Shown piece after piece: positions 26,282 through 35,125 of a stretch of 64,000 nt of DNA. Each line of letters begins with the position of its first letter. Position 1 is the stretch's first letter. Source of the DNA: Lachnospiraceae bacterium. Its GTDB lineage: Bacteria; Bacillota; Clostridia; Lachnospirales; Lachnospiraceae. A model generated the notes under the pieces. It worked only from the letters and a program-made list of their open reading frames with translations. It ran no database searches and was not told where the DNA came from. Where the stretch lies: contig CAJTGB010000007.1 in assembly GCA_910575835.1 (NCBI GenBank), positions 62,001-126,000 on the forward strand, given 5' to 3'. Made by a program: the position numbers and the translations under genes.

Positions 26282-27241
26282 CTATGCCCGTCCAGACAGG
26301 ACCATCCTTCTGCCGACCAGATATCCTCCCGGCGCTTTGGACATCTGCGCGATCTGCTCCATAAAGAGGTTGATCTGCAAGTCACGGTTCGCCTGAAGCT
26401 TTGCCTTAATCGATTCAAGAAACTTCTCCTTGCTGCTGGTATCCGAACCGGAAAATGTATGGTCCAGCTCTACCTGGTAAAGCTTCTCATACTGCTCATC
26501 CTGATACTTCTGATACCCGGGTCTGCCGGCGGCAACCAGGTCAAGATTCCCGATGGCCCATTTCAGCGAAAACAGTGCGGACTCCGTCGTATCCTCCCCG
26601 GAAGCGTTCAGCATCTTCTGATACTCTGCATAAGTCTCAGGAGAATACTTCTCCATCGCATACCGAATCTCCCCTCTGCTGTCCTCATGCACATAACCGT
26701 TGCCGTCCAGACCGATCACATTCTTTACATGGTACTTCATATGACAGGAACCGACCCGCTCTCCTTCCATGCCGATCCGCGCAATGGAGCGCATAGCGTC
26801 CATGAAGGATGCTTTGGTCCCCTCATCCATGAACTGGTCCGCAAGATACGCTGCCTTCTCGACTCCAAGACTGATCCGCGCCAGCCGGTCCGTCTCTTCC
26901 ACGCCATGGACATTATTCGGAAGGAAATCACCCCATATAATATCATAGACGCTGTCTTTCAACTCCTGGCTCTTGCCCCTCAGGGCGTCCGTAATCGCAT
27001 TGTCTATTCTTGCATATCCTGTATGAAACGGTCTTACCGGCCCGCGTTCGATCACCACGGCGGACGGTTGCGCCGGCGCCGCAGCCGAATCGCTCTTGGG
27101 GAGCGCAAGCGGTTTTTCATTCATTGGTTTTACTGATGCAAAATTCTTCCTGATCTGCTCTAACTGAGCAGAAGTAATCATATCCTTCCACGGCGTGATC
27201 GGCTGCAATCCCCCCGAATGAAAACAAGTGCATTTGCTCAT
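26282..27241 (-). CDS. Uncharacterised 319-residue protein of the BlaI/M56 operon
   Basis: I do not recognise this family. The protein is soluble, with no signal peptide or membrane helix. The N-terminus has CTCFHSGG (a possible metal site), then a Pro/Ala-rich stretch (about 45-62) and a largely helical body with RIDNAITDALRGKSQELKDS and a Cys-His element SCHMKYHVKN. ATG 27241 has AAGGGGG at good distance. It is the last gene of a leftward run starting at blaI (gap of 77 bases before it). Its C-terminus ends 38 bases from the thiamine operon promoter. Confidence 0.7.
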   Translation of the reverse strand: MSKCTCFHSGGLQPITPWKDMITSAQLEQIRKNFASVKPMNEKPLALPKSDSAAAPAQPSAVVIERGPVRPFHTGYARIDNAITDALRGKSQELKDSVYDIIWGDFLPNNVHGVEETDRLARISLGVEKAAYLADQFMDEGTKASFMDAMRSIARIGMEGERVGSCHMKYHVKNVIGLDGNGYVHEDSRGEIRYAMEKYSPETYAEYQKMLNASGEDTTESALFSLKWAIGNLDLVAAGRPGYQKYQDEQYEKLYQVELDHTFSGSDTSSKEKFLESIKAKLQANRDLQINLFMEQIAQMSKAPGGYLVGRRMVLSGRA

Positions 27242-27318
27242 AGATACGGCCCCCTTCTGTCATGTATCAAAACATTGAATATTCTATATATAGTATATCG
27301 GCCGATTATCCCTCATAG

Positions 27319-28233
27319 TTAAGGTAATTTGGCATTCAGCCAGTTTTTACGTGCTTCCATAAGCAATTCGAAGATGTTGAACTTTTCCGTATTTTCCTCT
27401 GATGACAGCAGACCGTCCTTGATCCTCTCAGCCATTCTCTCCGTGTCATCATAAGCTTCTGATATCTCCATTCCGGCACGCTTCGCCTCGATCTGACGCA
27501 TCTTCTCCTTATATTCCGGCATGATTTTTTCAATCGTTCTTGCAGTGTCGATCATGGCATTCGCACGGTTCTCTACATCTTTTGACGCCTTCTCGTATGC
27601 TTTGTCAAGCCGGGCAAGCTCTTCTTCCATTGTAAGCTTATGGAAACGGTAATTCTTTCCTTCCAGCTCGAACTCAATATAATCGGCTCCTTCGTCGAAA
27701 TCCTGCGTCCATACTTCCCTTGTGCCGTTCTCATATCCCGAGACAATATCCTGATAGACGTCCTGATACGCTTTCGCAAGGCTGTTTGTATACATATCCA
27801 CTATATGCTCATATATATCTTTTTCAGGAGCCTTACCCTTCTCATATGCCTCGTTAAGATATCCCATATATGTTCCCCAAAGCTCTGATTCCACTGTCGG
27901 CTTATGGAAATCGTCGTCAGAATTGTCAATGATATGCCAGTATTCGGCATCATCCTCCCATAGCTTTTTCAATTCTGCTTTTTCACCTGAGATCACGGCG
28001 TTGGTGCCGTTTTCAACCTGATATAGAAAATTATCCAGTCCTTCCTGCCTTATTTCTATCTGATTCACAAGATTCTGAAGCCTGACGGCTGCTTTGCCCA
28101 TCGGCGATATTGACGCAATATCTGTACGGATCGGGGATTTTTGCTCTTCCTTTTCTGATGTATTGCGCTGAACGCTTTGGTTTAATGCGTTTACGTGAAA
28201 AAGATTCGTTGTCTGTCCGATGTTGATACGCAT
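27319..28233 (-). CDS. Uncharacterised 304-residue helical protein of the BlaI/M56 operon
   Basis: Family not recognised. It begins MRINIGQTTNLFHVNAL, and contains ASISPMGKAAVRLQNL, an N-terminal pattern that recalls secreted or flagellar-like helical proteins, though no signal peptide is visible. The rest is highly charged and probably coiled-coil (about 195-270). One segment, YIEFELEGKNYRFHKLTMEEEL, may form a beta hairpin. An AGGAGG site precedes ATG 28233. It lies 131 bases after the small helical gene. Confidence 0.7.
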   Translation of the reverse strand: MRINIGQTTNLFHVNALNQSVQRNTSEKEEQKSPIRTDIASISPMGKAAVRLQNLVNQIEIRQEGLDNFLYQVENGTNAVISGEKAELKKLWEDDAEYWHIIDNSDDDFHKPTVESELWGTYMGYLNEAYEKGKAPEKDIYEHIVDMYTNSLAKAYQDVYQDIVSGYENGTREVWTQDFDEGADYIEFELEGKNYRFHKLTMEEELARLDKAYEKASKDVENRANAMIDTARTIEKIMPEYKEKMRQIEAKRAGMEISEAYDDTERMAERIKDGLLSSEENTEKFNIFELLMEARKNWLNAKLP

Positions 28234-28364
28234 AATTACCTCCTGATTCTGAAACTCCCCAGTGATGCATCGTTGTTATCTGTTAATATTCCTAATTATA
28301 CCAGAAGATAATTCCTGACACAAGAATATGAACTCGAGTGGTTTATTTTCTGGCGTAAATGGTT

Positions 28365-28808
28365 TTATCCTCTTAGATCCAATCTGGTTCCCAAGACTGT
28401 CTCCGATATTGGTTCGGCGCTGAATTCATCTGCTGTCTCAGTATTTAGGATGTCACTTCGTGTTTCTTCTTGTTCATTTTCATAAGACTGACAGGCTTTC
28501 TTAGCAGTTTCGTCATTCTTCTTCAAAGCCTTTTCTTTCAATTGTTCTTCCATCTCTGATTTTTCCTGGTGTCTTGCCGCTTCCTGTGACTTCTTCAATT
28601 CCTCACTTGCCTTGGTTAAGGCGTCATCTGCCTTATTCAGCTCATCTTTGCCGTACTTTCCGGCACGCTCTATCAACTCAAGATCCGGGTCTTGTTTTCT
28701 GAGTTCTCTTGATACCATATTCATCGGCTTTGTTGCTGCTCTTGCGCTGGAATCTGCCGACATCAACGCGTAACTCAAACCGCTTGATATTATATTTGCC
28801 AATTTCAT
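28365..28808 (-). CDS. Uncharacterised 147-residue charged helical protein
   Basis: Family not recognised. The N-terminus (MKLANIISSGLSYALMSADS) is mildly hydrophobic; residues 40-120 are a long, Glu/Lys/Ala-rich helix likely to be coiled-coil. No catalytic motif. It starts 6 bases after the M56 peptidase stop, with GGAGGTAATG as ribosome site, so it is in the same operon. It might be a partner or substrate of the peptidase, which is speculation. Confidence 0.7.
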   Translation of the reverse strand: MKLANIISSGLSYALMSADSSARAATKPMNMVSRELRKQDPDLELIERAGKYGKDELNKADDALTKASEELKKSQEAARHQEKSEMEEQLKEKALKKNDETAKKACQSYENEQEETRSDILNTETADEFSAEPISETVLGTRLDLRG

Positions 28809-28814
28809 TACCTC

Positions 28815-30071
28815 CTACATCATTTTGAAAATTATTGTCGAAATATATTGATCGCTGTTTTGATATGGAATTTGCAATACTTTGTCCATCCCGCCAAAAT
28901 CTACATGAATAAGATTACCTCTTCCGCCGAATCCCGGCAGCTTTTCATATCCCCCAAAGAGAATCCAGAAGTCAGTTTCTTCTATGCCATATTCATTCAA
29001 AATAAACTCCATCTCTTTTCGGTTGATAAAAACATTCTCTTCATTTGCTGAGATTGCCTTTCTCAGCATTTTACTGTCCTTTAAAATGACCGTTTTTCCT
29101 ATGTCATTCATCAGAACCATATCATAGTCTTTTCTATAACGCGGAAAAGAGTTTTCCCTTATTGCACAAAATATCCCTGCTAATACTGAGAGACAGCACA
29201 TATATATAACGCAAAGCTTCCATTTTTTGTAAGGATTATGATCTGCGATCTTCATGATCCGCTGCTTCGTATTTCTATAATCCTGGTCCCCTGTAAATGT
29301 TGCTTCGGCATCAACCCTTCCTGGCTGTAGAATTTTTATAGATTTCAATAGTATATTTCCGTATTCATAAGCACATCTTTGGCTCTGCTGTATTGTAACT
29401 CTATCGCAGATATCTTCCATATCAGATCTAAATTCTTTCGTACAAACGGCCAGGAATAAATTAGGCCATAAAAGAATCCTCATTACATCCCAGAAGAAAT
29501 ACTTCCACAAATGTCCTAATCTGATATGTATCCTTTCATGAAGCAGGATCAGTTCCAATTCCTCTGTCTTAAAACGCTCCAGCATGATCTGCGGAATCAC
29601 AAGCTTAGCATGGATCAGTCCTGCGGTAAAAGGCGTGACTGTCATCTCATTGATCAGAATTTTTTGTCCGCAGACACAGTCTTCCTTCATATTCTGCAGC
29701 ATCCTGTGAACTTCTCTGCGCTTATGGAGCATACATCCTGCGGCAACGAACATGCACAATATATATCCGTATCCTACCGGACGGCAGATCATACAAATAT
29801 CATTCCACCATATAAACAAACTGCAAATCTGACTACTGTAATCATAAAACAGATCAAGCTTCCCCATAAAGGGAACAACAAACAATATTCCCCAAATCAT
29901 CCCCCTTAAAAAAATTGCTTTCTTCAAAAGAGTTCTTCGCAGCACAACTACCAAAACCGATACAGGAAATGAAAGCATAGCGCATCGTCCTAATAATATA
30001 GCAAAATAAATACTGGAATCCGCTAACAAGATTACTGCTTCGGTAATCCGCCACCATATCTGCTGAATCAT
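28815..30071 (-). CDS. M56 family (BlaR1/MecR1-like) membrane metallopeptidase
   Basis: A 418-residue protein with several N-terminal membrane helices and a zinc-peptidase motif HERIH (178-182). This is the sensor-protease layout of BlaR1, but the extracellular penicillin-binding domain is missing. Instead about 100 residues follow the last helix, ending PGFGGRGNLIHVDFGGMDK, of unknown role. It overlaps the BlaI-type repressor by 4 bases (ATGA). The family releases repression by cleaving BlaI after signal sensing; the signal here is unlikely to be a beta-lactam bound by a PBP domain. Confidence 0.88.
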   Translation of the reverse strand: MIQQIWWRITEAVILLADSSIYFAILLGRCAMLSFPVSVLVVVLRRTLLKKAIFLRGMIWGILFVVPFMGKLDLFYDYSSQICSLFIWWNDICMICRPVGYGYILCMFVAAGCMLHKRREVHRMLQNMKEDCVCGQKILINEMTVTPFTAGLIHAKLVIPQIMLERFKTEELELILLHERIHIRLGHLWKYFFWDVMRILLWPNLFLAVCTKEFRSDMEDICDRVTIQQSQRCAYEYGNILLKSIKILQPGRVDAEATFTGDQDYRNTKQRIMKIADHNPYKKWKLCVIYMCCLSVLAGIFCAIRENSFPRYRKDYDMVLMNDIGKTVILKDSKMLRKAISANEENVFINRKEMEFILNEYGIEETDFWILFGGYEKLPGFGGRGNLIHVDFGGMDKVLQIPYQNSDQYISTIIFKMM

Positions 30072-30469
30072 TTTCTGACTTTTCCTTTGCTGTTTTCAAG
30101 AATTTCCTCCAATTCGCTGATCTGTTCATCGGATAATGCAATGCTTTGTATCAGCGAGGCCAGAGCAGCAGTCTTATTACCTGAAAAATAACTGTTTACA
30201 AACTTCTGACTTTTACTCTTTAAACATTCTTCTCTTGTTTTCAGCGCTGTATATTGATATACTCGGGCGTCTTTTTCATCATGCGTATAGTCCAAGATTC
30301 CTTTTTGGCATAAGCGATTCATTAATACCCGAACCATTTTGGGAGTCATATCTAATTTCCCTTGAAGCTTTTGAATCACTGTTGACGATGTCAAAGGCGT
30401 CTCGTTCTCCCAGAACACTTCCATAATGATCCATTCACTTTCACTTGGCGTTATACAATCATTTTTCAC
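30068..30469 (-). CDS. BlaI/MecI/CopY-family repressor
   Basis: A 133-residue winged-helix repressor: SESEWIIMEVFWENETPLTSS and MTPKMVRVLMNRLCQKGILDY form the DNA-binding domain (1-75), and the C-terminal helical dimer domain follows. It heads a leftward operon with the M56 peptidase and three unknown proteins and probably represses it. The start follows AATGAGGTGATACA. No beta-lactamase gene is nearby. Confidence 0.92.
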   Translation of the reverse strand: MKNDCITPSESEWIIMEVFWENETPLTSSTVIQKLQGKLDMTPKMVRVLMNRLCQKGILDYTHDEKDARVYQYTALKTREECLKSKSQKFVNSYFSGNKTAALASLIQSIALSDEQISELEEILENSKGKVRK

Positions 30470-30489
30470 TGTATCACCTCATTTCTAAA

Positions 30490-30545
30490 AAATACATAAA
30501 TCTTGTTACATGATATATATCGGATAACACCTGTTAATTGATAAC
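30490..30545 (-). promoter_or_regulatory. Possible promoter/operator of the BlaI operon
   Basis: AT-rich region before the repressor gene. On the minus strand TTAACA and TATCAT are 16 bases apart. GTTATC occurs twice with 11 bases between copies, and ATGTAAC/ATGTATT repeats are downstream. I do not see the classic TACA-N-TGTA operator in exact form, so the operator call is tentative. Confidence 0.35.
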
Positions 30546-30564
30546 ATATGTTTTCTAATTTTAG

Positions 30565-30597
30565 AAAAAAAGAAAAAGGCAGTCATTAACTACCTTT
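30565..30597 (-). terminator. Terminator of the leftward LytTR/histidine-kinase unit
   Basis: AAAGGTAG and CTGCCTTT form an 8-bp stem (30575-30582 with 30590-30597) followed on the minus strand by TTCTTTTTTT. It is separated from the kinase stop by the 164-bp MITE-like element, which seems to have inserted between the gene and its terminator. Confidence 0.75.
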
Positions 30598-30633
30598 ACC
30601 CTTGTTACGATCAGCAGATACAAGCTTAAGCAT

Positions 30634-30797
30634 CTAGTACACCGAATAATAAGTAACCAGCCATATAACTTGCCTGATTTTCCATCTGCGTCGTTGTTGT
30701 CAATCGGCGTAGCGCCCACTACGCCTCATTCCTCCGCCTTGCATATGAAAAATCATTCTGCGTTATATGGCTAGGAACTTATTATTCGGTGTACTAG
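30634..30797. mobile_element. 164-bp MITE-like element with terminal inverted repeats
   Basis: The ends are inverted repeats of about 36 bp with three mismatches: CTAGTACACCGAATAATAAG at the left and its complement CTTATTATTCGGTGTACTAG at the right, continuing inward to GCCATATAAC. The interior has a perfect hairpin GGCGTAG/CTACGCC. No coding capacity, so it would need a transposase from elsewhere. The right end supplies the TAG stop codon of the histidine kinase. A copy of one inverted-repeat end occurs at 55925-55953. Confidence 0.85.
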
Positions 30798-32092
30798 GAC
30801 AACGGAAACATGGCATTTAGCGTAAAATCTGTTCCGCTCTGAAGATCAAGCACTCCTTCATACCGCTCAACGATCGTTCGGATATTCTGCAGGCCGATGC
30901 CGCTCACAGGGATCTGTTTGGAAGATAAGAATCTGCCCCCGTGCCGTTTAACCGGCAGATAGGCGCTGTTTATGATTTCAAATACCCAGTAATTAGGGTG
31001 TATCTGTGATCTCATTCGTATCCGTCCGGGCGGATATCCGGCCGCAGTACCCCGTTGGCAGGCTTCTATCGCATTGTCCAGTGCATTTGCCAATAGACAG
31101 CAAAGATCGACAGGCGCAATCTTCTCCTCCCCCGGAACCCTCATTTGTATCGATATGTCGATTCCCATTTTTTTTGCCTGTCTGTATTTGGGATTTAACA
31201 GAGCGTCAGCAAAAATAGAGCCTGTCTGTATGACAGACTCCCCTTCTTCTATGCTGACATTCCATTGTTCCAGATAATGTCTGGCTTCTTCTATGTTCTC
31301 ATTTGTTAAGAGCTGCGCAAGACATAAGCTGTGATTTCTCATATCATGCCGAATCTTTATAAGCTGCTCATATTGTTCTTTTGAGGTCTCGAGCTGCTGC
31401 CTTAGCATCTGGTGCTGCTGTTTTGCCAGGCTCTCTACCAGCCGCCGTTCCAGCATAATAATGCAGCAGACGTTAAGGACCTCGCCGCCTAGTGCGATCA
31501 GGCTATGAGGGACGGCAACTATACACACATATTCTGTGTCCCAATCGTTCACCTGGAAAAATGTCATAGCCGTCATGCTGACCGTCACACAGATAAATGT
31601 AACGATACATACAAGGTAGATGCCGTCGCGGTCCTCAAAATCACGCTTAAGCAGATGAAGCTTTCTTTTTAAGATTTCCATCATGAATATAGACGCAATG
31701 CATGATGCCAGATCAACCGATCTCATTATGAAGTCAAAATTGATCTCCTGTCCGTTCAGAATTGCTATCGACTGGAAAAGCGGAAATAATACGGCGCTTG
31801 CCACTTCATGAATCGCATATATCCAAAGCGTAAAAAAGCTCCTTTTTATTGCGCTTCCATGGAACAGCAGCGTATTCAGTGCAAGCGCGCAGGCGCACAG
31901 ATAGATCATATTGCCCCACACGGTTCCGGCAATACCGTACCATACATTGATGTGTCCGTACAGCCAGGTTCCCAGATAATACCACAGAAAAGTATAACGG
32001 TACTTCGTTCCAAGCATTTCCTTTAAAAAGAGATATTGATAAACAACAAGAATACTTCCAAGGCTCGTTGTCCATACCGCCAAACTGATCAA
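30794..32092 (-). CDS. AgrC-like GHKL sensor histidine kinase
   Basis: A 432-residue sensor with six or seven N-terminal membrane helices (1-215), a coiled linker, the phospho-acceptor region IRHDMRNHS (His249), an N-box NALDNAIEACQ and G-box GIGLQNI. This is the LytTR-partnered AgrC/ComD class that usually senses secreted peptides. No AgrB or AgrD gene is adjacent. Its start overlaps the response-regulator stop by 4 bases. The stop codon lies in the terminal repeat of the adjacent MITE-like element, so the last residues may have been altered by insertion. Confidence 0.9.
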   Translation of the reverse strand: MISLAVWTTSLGSILVVYQYLFLKEMLGTKYRYTFLWYYLGTWLYGHINVWYGIAGTVWGNMIYLCACALALNTLLFHGSAIKRSFFTLWIYAIHEVASAVLFPLFQSIAILNGQEINFDFIMRSVDLASCIASIFMMEILKRKLHLLKRDFEDRDGIYLVCIVTFICVTVSMTAMTFFQVNDWDTEYVCIVAVPHSLIALGGEVLNVCCIIMLERRLVESLAKQQHQMLRQQLETSKEQYEQLIKIRHDMRNHSLCLAQLLTNENIEEARHYLEQWNVSIEEGESVIQTGSIFADALLNPKYRQAKKMGIDISIQMRVPGEEKIAPVDLCCLLANALDNAIEACQRGTAAGYPPGRIRMRSQIHPNYWVFEIINSAYLPVKRHGGRFLSSKQIPVSGIGLQNIRTIVERYEGVLDLQSGTDFTLNAMFPLS

Positions 32093-32799
32093 AAGACATC
32101 CCCCCGGTTTTTCAAATAATACATAAATGCCAGGCCGAATGCCTGATACCTGCGTCTGGATAAGGGCAGAACCTCTTCATTGTCTAACCAGATTTCCTCT
32201 TTTTTATAGTGCTGCACATGGTCAAAATTAACAATATAACTCCGGTGGCAGCGGAAAAATGTATCCGGCAGCGTCGGTTCTAATTCATCTAATTTCCCAT
32301 AATACGGAAGGAACTCTCCATTCTTATGCAGATGGATTTTCCTGTTCATGGCCTCCAGATACAAGATCTGTCCGAAAGGAATCCTTATCACCGCCGTCCC
32401 CTGGCGGATGGCAAGCATATGTTCGTATTCCCCTTTAAGAGAAGAACAGAGCTGCCAGAGTATGGTTTCCAGCTTTTTTATATCCACAGGTTTTACCAGA
32501 TAATGAAATGCCTGAACATCATATGCATCGATGGCATATTGCCGGTGCGCCGTAATAAAGATCAGTTTGCTCTCATCTCCTCTTGCACGCAGCTTCTTTG
32601 CCAGCGTAAGCCCGTTAAGGGGCTTCATGGCAATATCAAGAAATACGATATCGAACGTTCCGCGCGAAAGGAGTACGTTTCCATTTGTATATGCCTCGAT
32701 GCTGAATATAATAGAATGCTTGTTCAATATATTTTTAATATGGCCTGTTAGCCGTTCCAAAAGAATCTGCTCATCTTCGCAAACCGCAATCCGAATCAC
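32089..32799 (-). CDS. LytTR-family response regulator
   Basis: A 236-residue AgrA/LytR-type regulator: receiver domain (1-115) with CEDEQ and phospho-acceptor Asp in IVFLDIAM, and LytTR DNA-binding domain (135-235) with ILYLEAMNRKIHLH and FFRCHRSYIVNFDHV. It is the first gene of the pair. The upstream gap (32800-32910) shows GAAAGGGAGTAAA before the start, but no clear LytTR repeat. Confidence 0.92.
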   Translation of the reverse strand: MIRIAVCEDEQILLERLTGHIKNILNKHSIIFSIEAYTNGNVLLSRGTFDIVFLDIAMKPLNGLTLAKKLRARGDESKLIFITAHRQYAIDAYDVQAFHYLVKPVDIKKLETILWQLCSSLKGEYEHMLAIRQGTAVIRIPFGQILYLEAMNRKIHLHKNGEFLPYYGKLDELEPTLPDTFFRCHRSYIVNFDHVQHYKKEEIWLDNEEVLPLSRRRYQAFGLAFMYYLKNRGDVF

Positions 32800-32910
32800 G
32801 TTAATTTACTCCCTTTCCTGCCCGCTGTAATAGCTTCTATTATAGTGAAAAGCTGCCGCGGATACAAGGGTATTGACTAAATGGTCTGTTTTTTGATGTG
32901 AACGGATCGC

Positions 32911-33747
32911 TTATCTGCAGTTAAATACTTCTATATGATGCCGCACATTCTCGTATGTTCCCTGCACCATAGCCTCATTCAGCTTGAAGTAATTATGCGC
33001 TCCTTCCGTCTGGAAATACTCTTCGGCCCTCTTCGTCAGCTGATTGAAACTGGCCGTCGCAATATTGACCTTCACGATTCCAAGAGAGATTGCGCGTCTG
33101 AAATCATCGTCTGTGATCCCGCTTCCGCCGTGCAGGACGAGAGGTACTTCCGTCCTTTTCTCGATCTCTTCCAACACGTCGAACGCAAGTGTTGGCGCTA
33201 CCGGATAATTCCCATGGGCATTCCCGATGGCAACCGCCAGCGCATCGATTCCGGTGCGCTCACAGAATACCTTCGCGTCTTCAGGATCCGTACAGCGGAT
33301 TCCGTGGTCTTCACTTCCGTCTTCGCTCCCGCCTACCAGGCCAAGCTCCGCCTCCACGGTAGCGCCGTATCCCTTCGCAAGCTCCGCTACCTCCTTCGTA
33401 CGCTCGATATTCTCCTCGAAAGAATAGTTCGAGCTGTCGAACATGACGGAGGTAAATCCAAGTTCCAGCGCCTTTTTCACCGTTTCGACGGTGAGACCGT
33501 GATCCAGATGAACCGCTACATCCACCTTCGCTTCCTTTGCAGCCTGGACCATCATCGGACCCATCAGCGCAAGGGGCGAATGAGGAAGCCGCACCTCTGC
33601 GATCTGAAGGATGATCGGAGTATTCATCTCTTCCGCCGCCTGAACGGCGCCTTTGACCATCTCCATATTTCCCACACTGAATGCGCCGACGCCTCTGCGT
33701 TCCTTACTTGCCTGCTCTAACAGTTTTTTCATTGTTACCAAAGCCAT
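32911..33747 (-). CDS. iolJ: Class II aldolase, probable 6-phospho-5-dehydro-2-deoxygluconate aldolase (IolJ)
   Basis: A 278-residue class II fructose-bisphosphate-aldolase-type enzyme. Zinc ligands are in VAVHLDHG, AELGLVGGSEDG and VLHGGSG, with VNIATASFNQ binding the phosphate. In inositol degradation IolJ splits DKG phosphate to malonate semialdehyde and DHAP. The assignment rests on location at the end of the iol operon; the fold alone would allow tagatose- or fructose-bisphosphate. ATG 33747 follows AAGGAGGAG, which lies inside the transporter gene's 3' end. Confidence 0.85.
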   Translation of the reverse strand: MALVTMKKLLEQASKERRGVGAFSVGNMEMVKGAVQAAEEMNTPIILQIAEVRLPHSPLALMGPMMVQAAKEAKVDVAVHLDHGLTVETVKKALELGFTSVMFDSSNYSFEENIERTKEVAELAKGYGATVEAELGLVGGSEDGSEDHGIRCTDPEDAKVFCERTGIDALAVAIGNAHGNYPVAPTLAFDVLEEIEKRTEVPLVLHGGSGITDDDFRRAISLGIVKVNIATASFNQLTKRAEEYFQTEGAHNYFKLNEAMVQGTYENVRHHIEVFNCR

Positions 33748-35020
33748 TTTTCTTCTCCTCCTTATAACTGTTGACACTTACTCTTTTATGTTTTGACTGG
33801 TTTAATTCCTTTCCAAGAAGCACCATGCAGATCAGTGCAAGCGCTGCGAATGCCGCTCCGATCGCAAATACTGCCTGCATCCCGTATCCTTTCCCGGTAA
33901 CCACGCCTGTGATCACAGGCGCGCCGAAGGTTGCGATCACGATTCCGAACATGACATATCCGTAGTTCTCTCCGGCATGTTCCATCCCGAAGATGGAGCT
34001 TGTAAATGACGGAAAACTGCCCATGATTCCGCCGTAACATCCATACATGACGATGATCGCCGCCGTAGCCGCGTAAGAGCGTGAATTGACGAGAACCAGC
34101 ATTGCCGCGGCAGATATGACAAGTACGCCTTTGATGCAGACGATCCTCCCGATCTTGTCTGCAAGCGTAGGAAGGATCAGCCTGGTCGCCGCATTCATAA
34201 CCGAACCAAGCATAACCGCGCTCACCGCGACCGACGCCGGAATACCGATGCCGATCTGATAGGTCTGGGATACCGGAGACAGCATAAAATAAGCGATCAG
34301 CCCGAACAGCATCGTTCCAAGCAGAAGGTAAAAGCTCCTGGTCCTCATCATTTCAAACGAGGTATATTGACGGCCGGCCGACGCTTCATGACTTGCGTTC
34401 CCTGATCGGATCGTCTCTTCTCTGACGTCTGATTCCGGAAGGCAGAAGAAGACGCTGCATAATATCCAGGATACGGCAATGGCCGCGCCTATGACCAGAA
34501 ACGCCGTTCTCGGCCCTCCTGCCTCCAGAAGCTTTCTGCTTGCCGGAGCAAGGAAGAAGCCGCACAGTCCATTGGCCGTCACCACAATGCCGGAGGCAAA
34601 ACCAGTGCGCCCCGGAAACCATTTCTGTGCTGTGGATATGACAGATGTGTAGATCATTCCCTGACCGAATCCCTGCATGACCCCATATGTCAGATAGATC
34701 GGTATGGGCGACGGAATGATCAGAAAGGCGGACAGCAGGATCCCTATTGAAAAGATACCTCCTCCAAGGAATGCCGCCATCCTTGGATTATACTGATCCT
34801 GAAGCCTTCCGCCGATTATATTTCCAAAGACGAACGCGCACAGCGCCAGATAAAAGCACATGGATGCCTGTCCCTGTGTCCATCCGGCCTGTTCCATCAC
34901 ATATGGCTGATAGATGGACCATACATGGGGAAATCCGGTAAAAAAGATTGCAAACGCGCCGGATGCCATCATTAAAATTCTCTTTTTCTTCTGTGTTCCT
35001 GTAAGTATCATGTCTTTCAT
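33704..35020 (-). CDS. OFA-type MFS transporter of the iol operon
   Basis: A 438-residue, 12-helix major facilitator, resembling the oxalate/formate antiporter (OFA) group: GFPHVWSIYQPYVMEQ, GGRLQDQYNPR and GFGQGMIYTSVIST. Position inside the iol operon suggests uptake of inositol or a related cyclitol, which is inference. Its last 44 bases run through the ribosome site and first codons of iolJ, so the two are tightly coupled. Confidence 0.85.
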   Translation of the reverse strand: MKDMILTGTQKKKRILMMASGAFAIFFTGFPHVWSIYQPYVMEQAGWTQGQASMCFYLALCAFVFGNIIGGRLQDQYNPRMAAFLGGGIFSIGILLSAFLIIPSPIPIYLTYGVMQGFGQGMIYTSVISTAQKWFPGRTGFASGIVVTANGLCGFFLAPASRKLLEAGGPRTAFLVIGAAIAVSWILCSVFFCLPESDVREETIRSGNASHEASAGRQYTSFEMMRTRSFYLLLGTMLFGLIAYFMLSPVSQTYQIGIGIPASVAVSAVMLGSVMNAATRLILPTLADKIGRIVCIKGVLVISAAAMLVLVNSRSYAATAAIIVMYGCYGGIMGSFPSFTSSIFGMEHAGENYGYVMFGIVIATFGAPVITGVVTGKGYGMQAVFAIGAAFAALALICMVLLGKELNQSKHKRVSVNSYKEEKKNGFGNNEKTVRAGK

Positions 35021-35066
35021 TCCAATCCTATTTCATTTCTTTTTCCGTTATAAACTGCCTGATAAT

Positions 35067-35108
35067 GAATACCGGCCCGGCCTTATATAGACCGGACCGG
35101 CTGTATTC
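35067..35108 (-). other. GC-rich intercistronic stem-loop in the iol operon
   Basis: Between iolA and the transporter, CCGGTCCGG pairs with CCGGGCCGG inside a longer hairpin closed by GAATAC/GTATTC. No T-run follows, so it is not a standard terminator. It could set the iolA-to-transporter expression ratio by protecting or blocking mRNA. Confidence 0.6.
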
Positions 35109-35125
35109 TTATAACAAACGTACTG

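Noticed and set aside
28815-30469. BlaI/M56 pair as a beta-lactam resistance locus
   Set aside because: No beta-lactamase or PBP gene in the operon, and the peptidase has no penicillin-binding domain.
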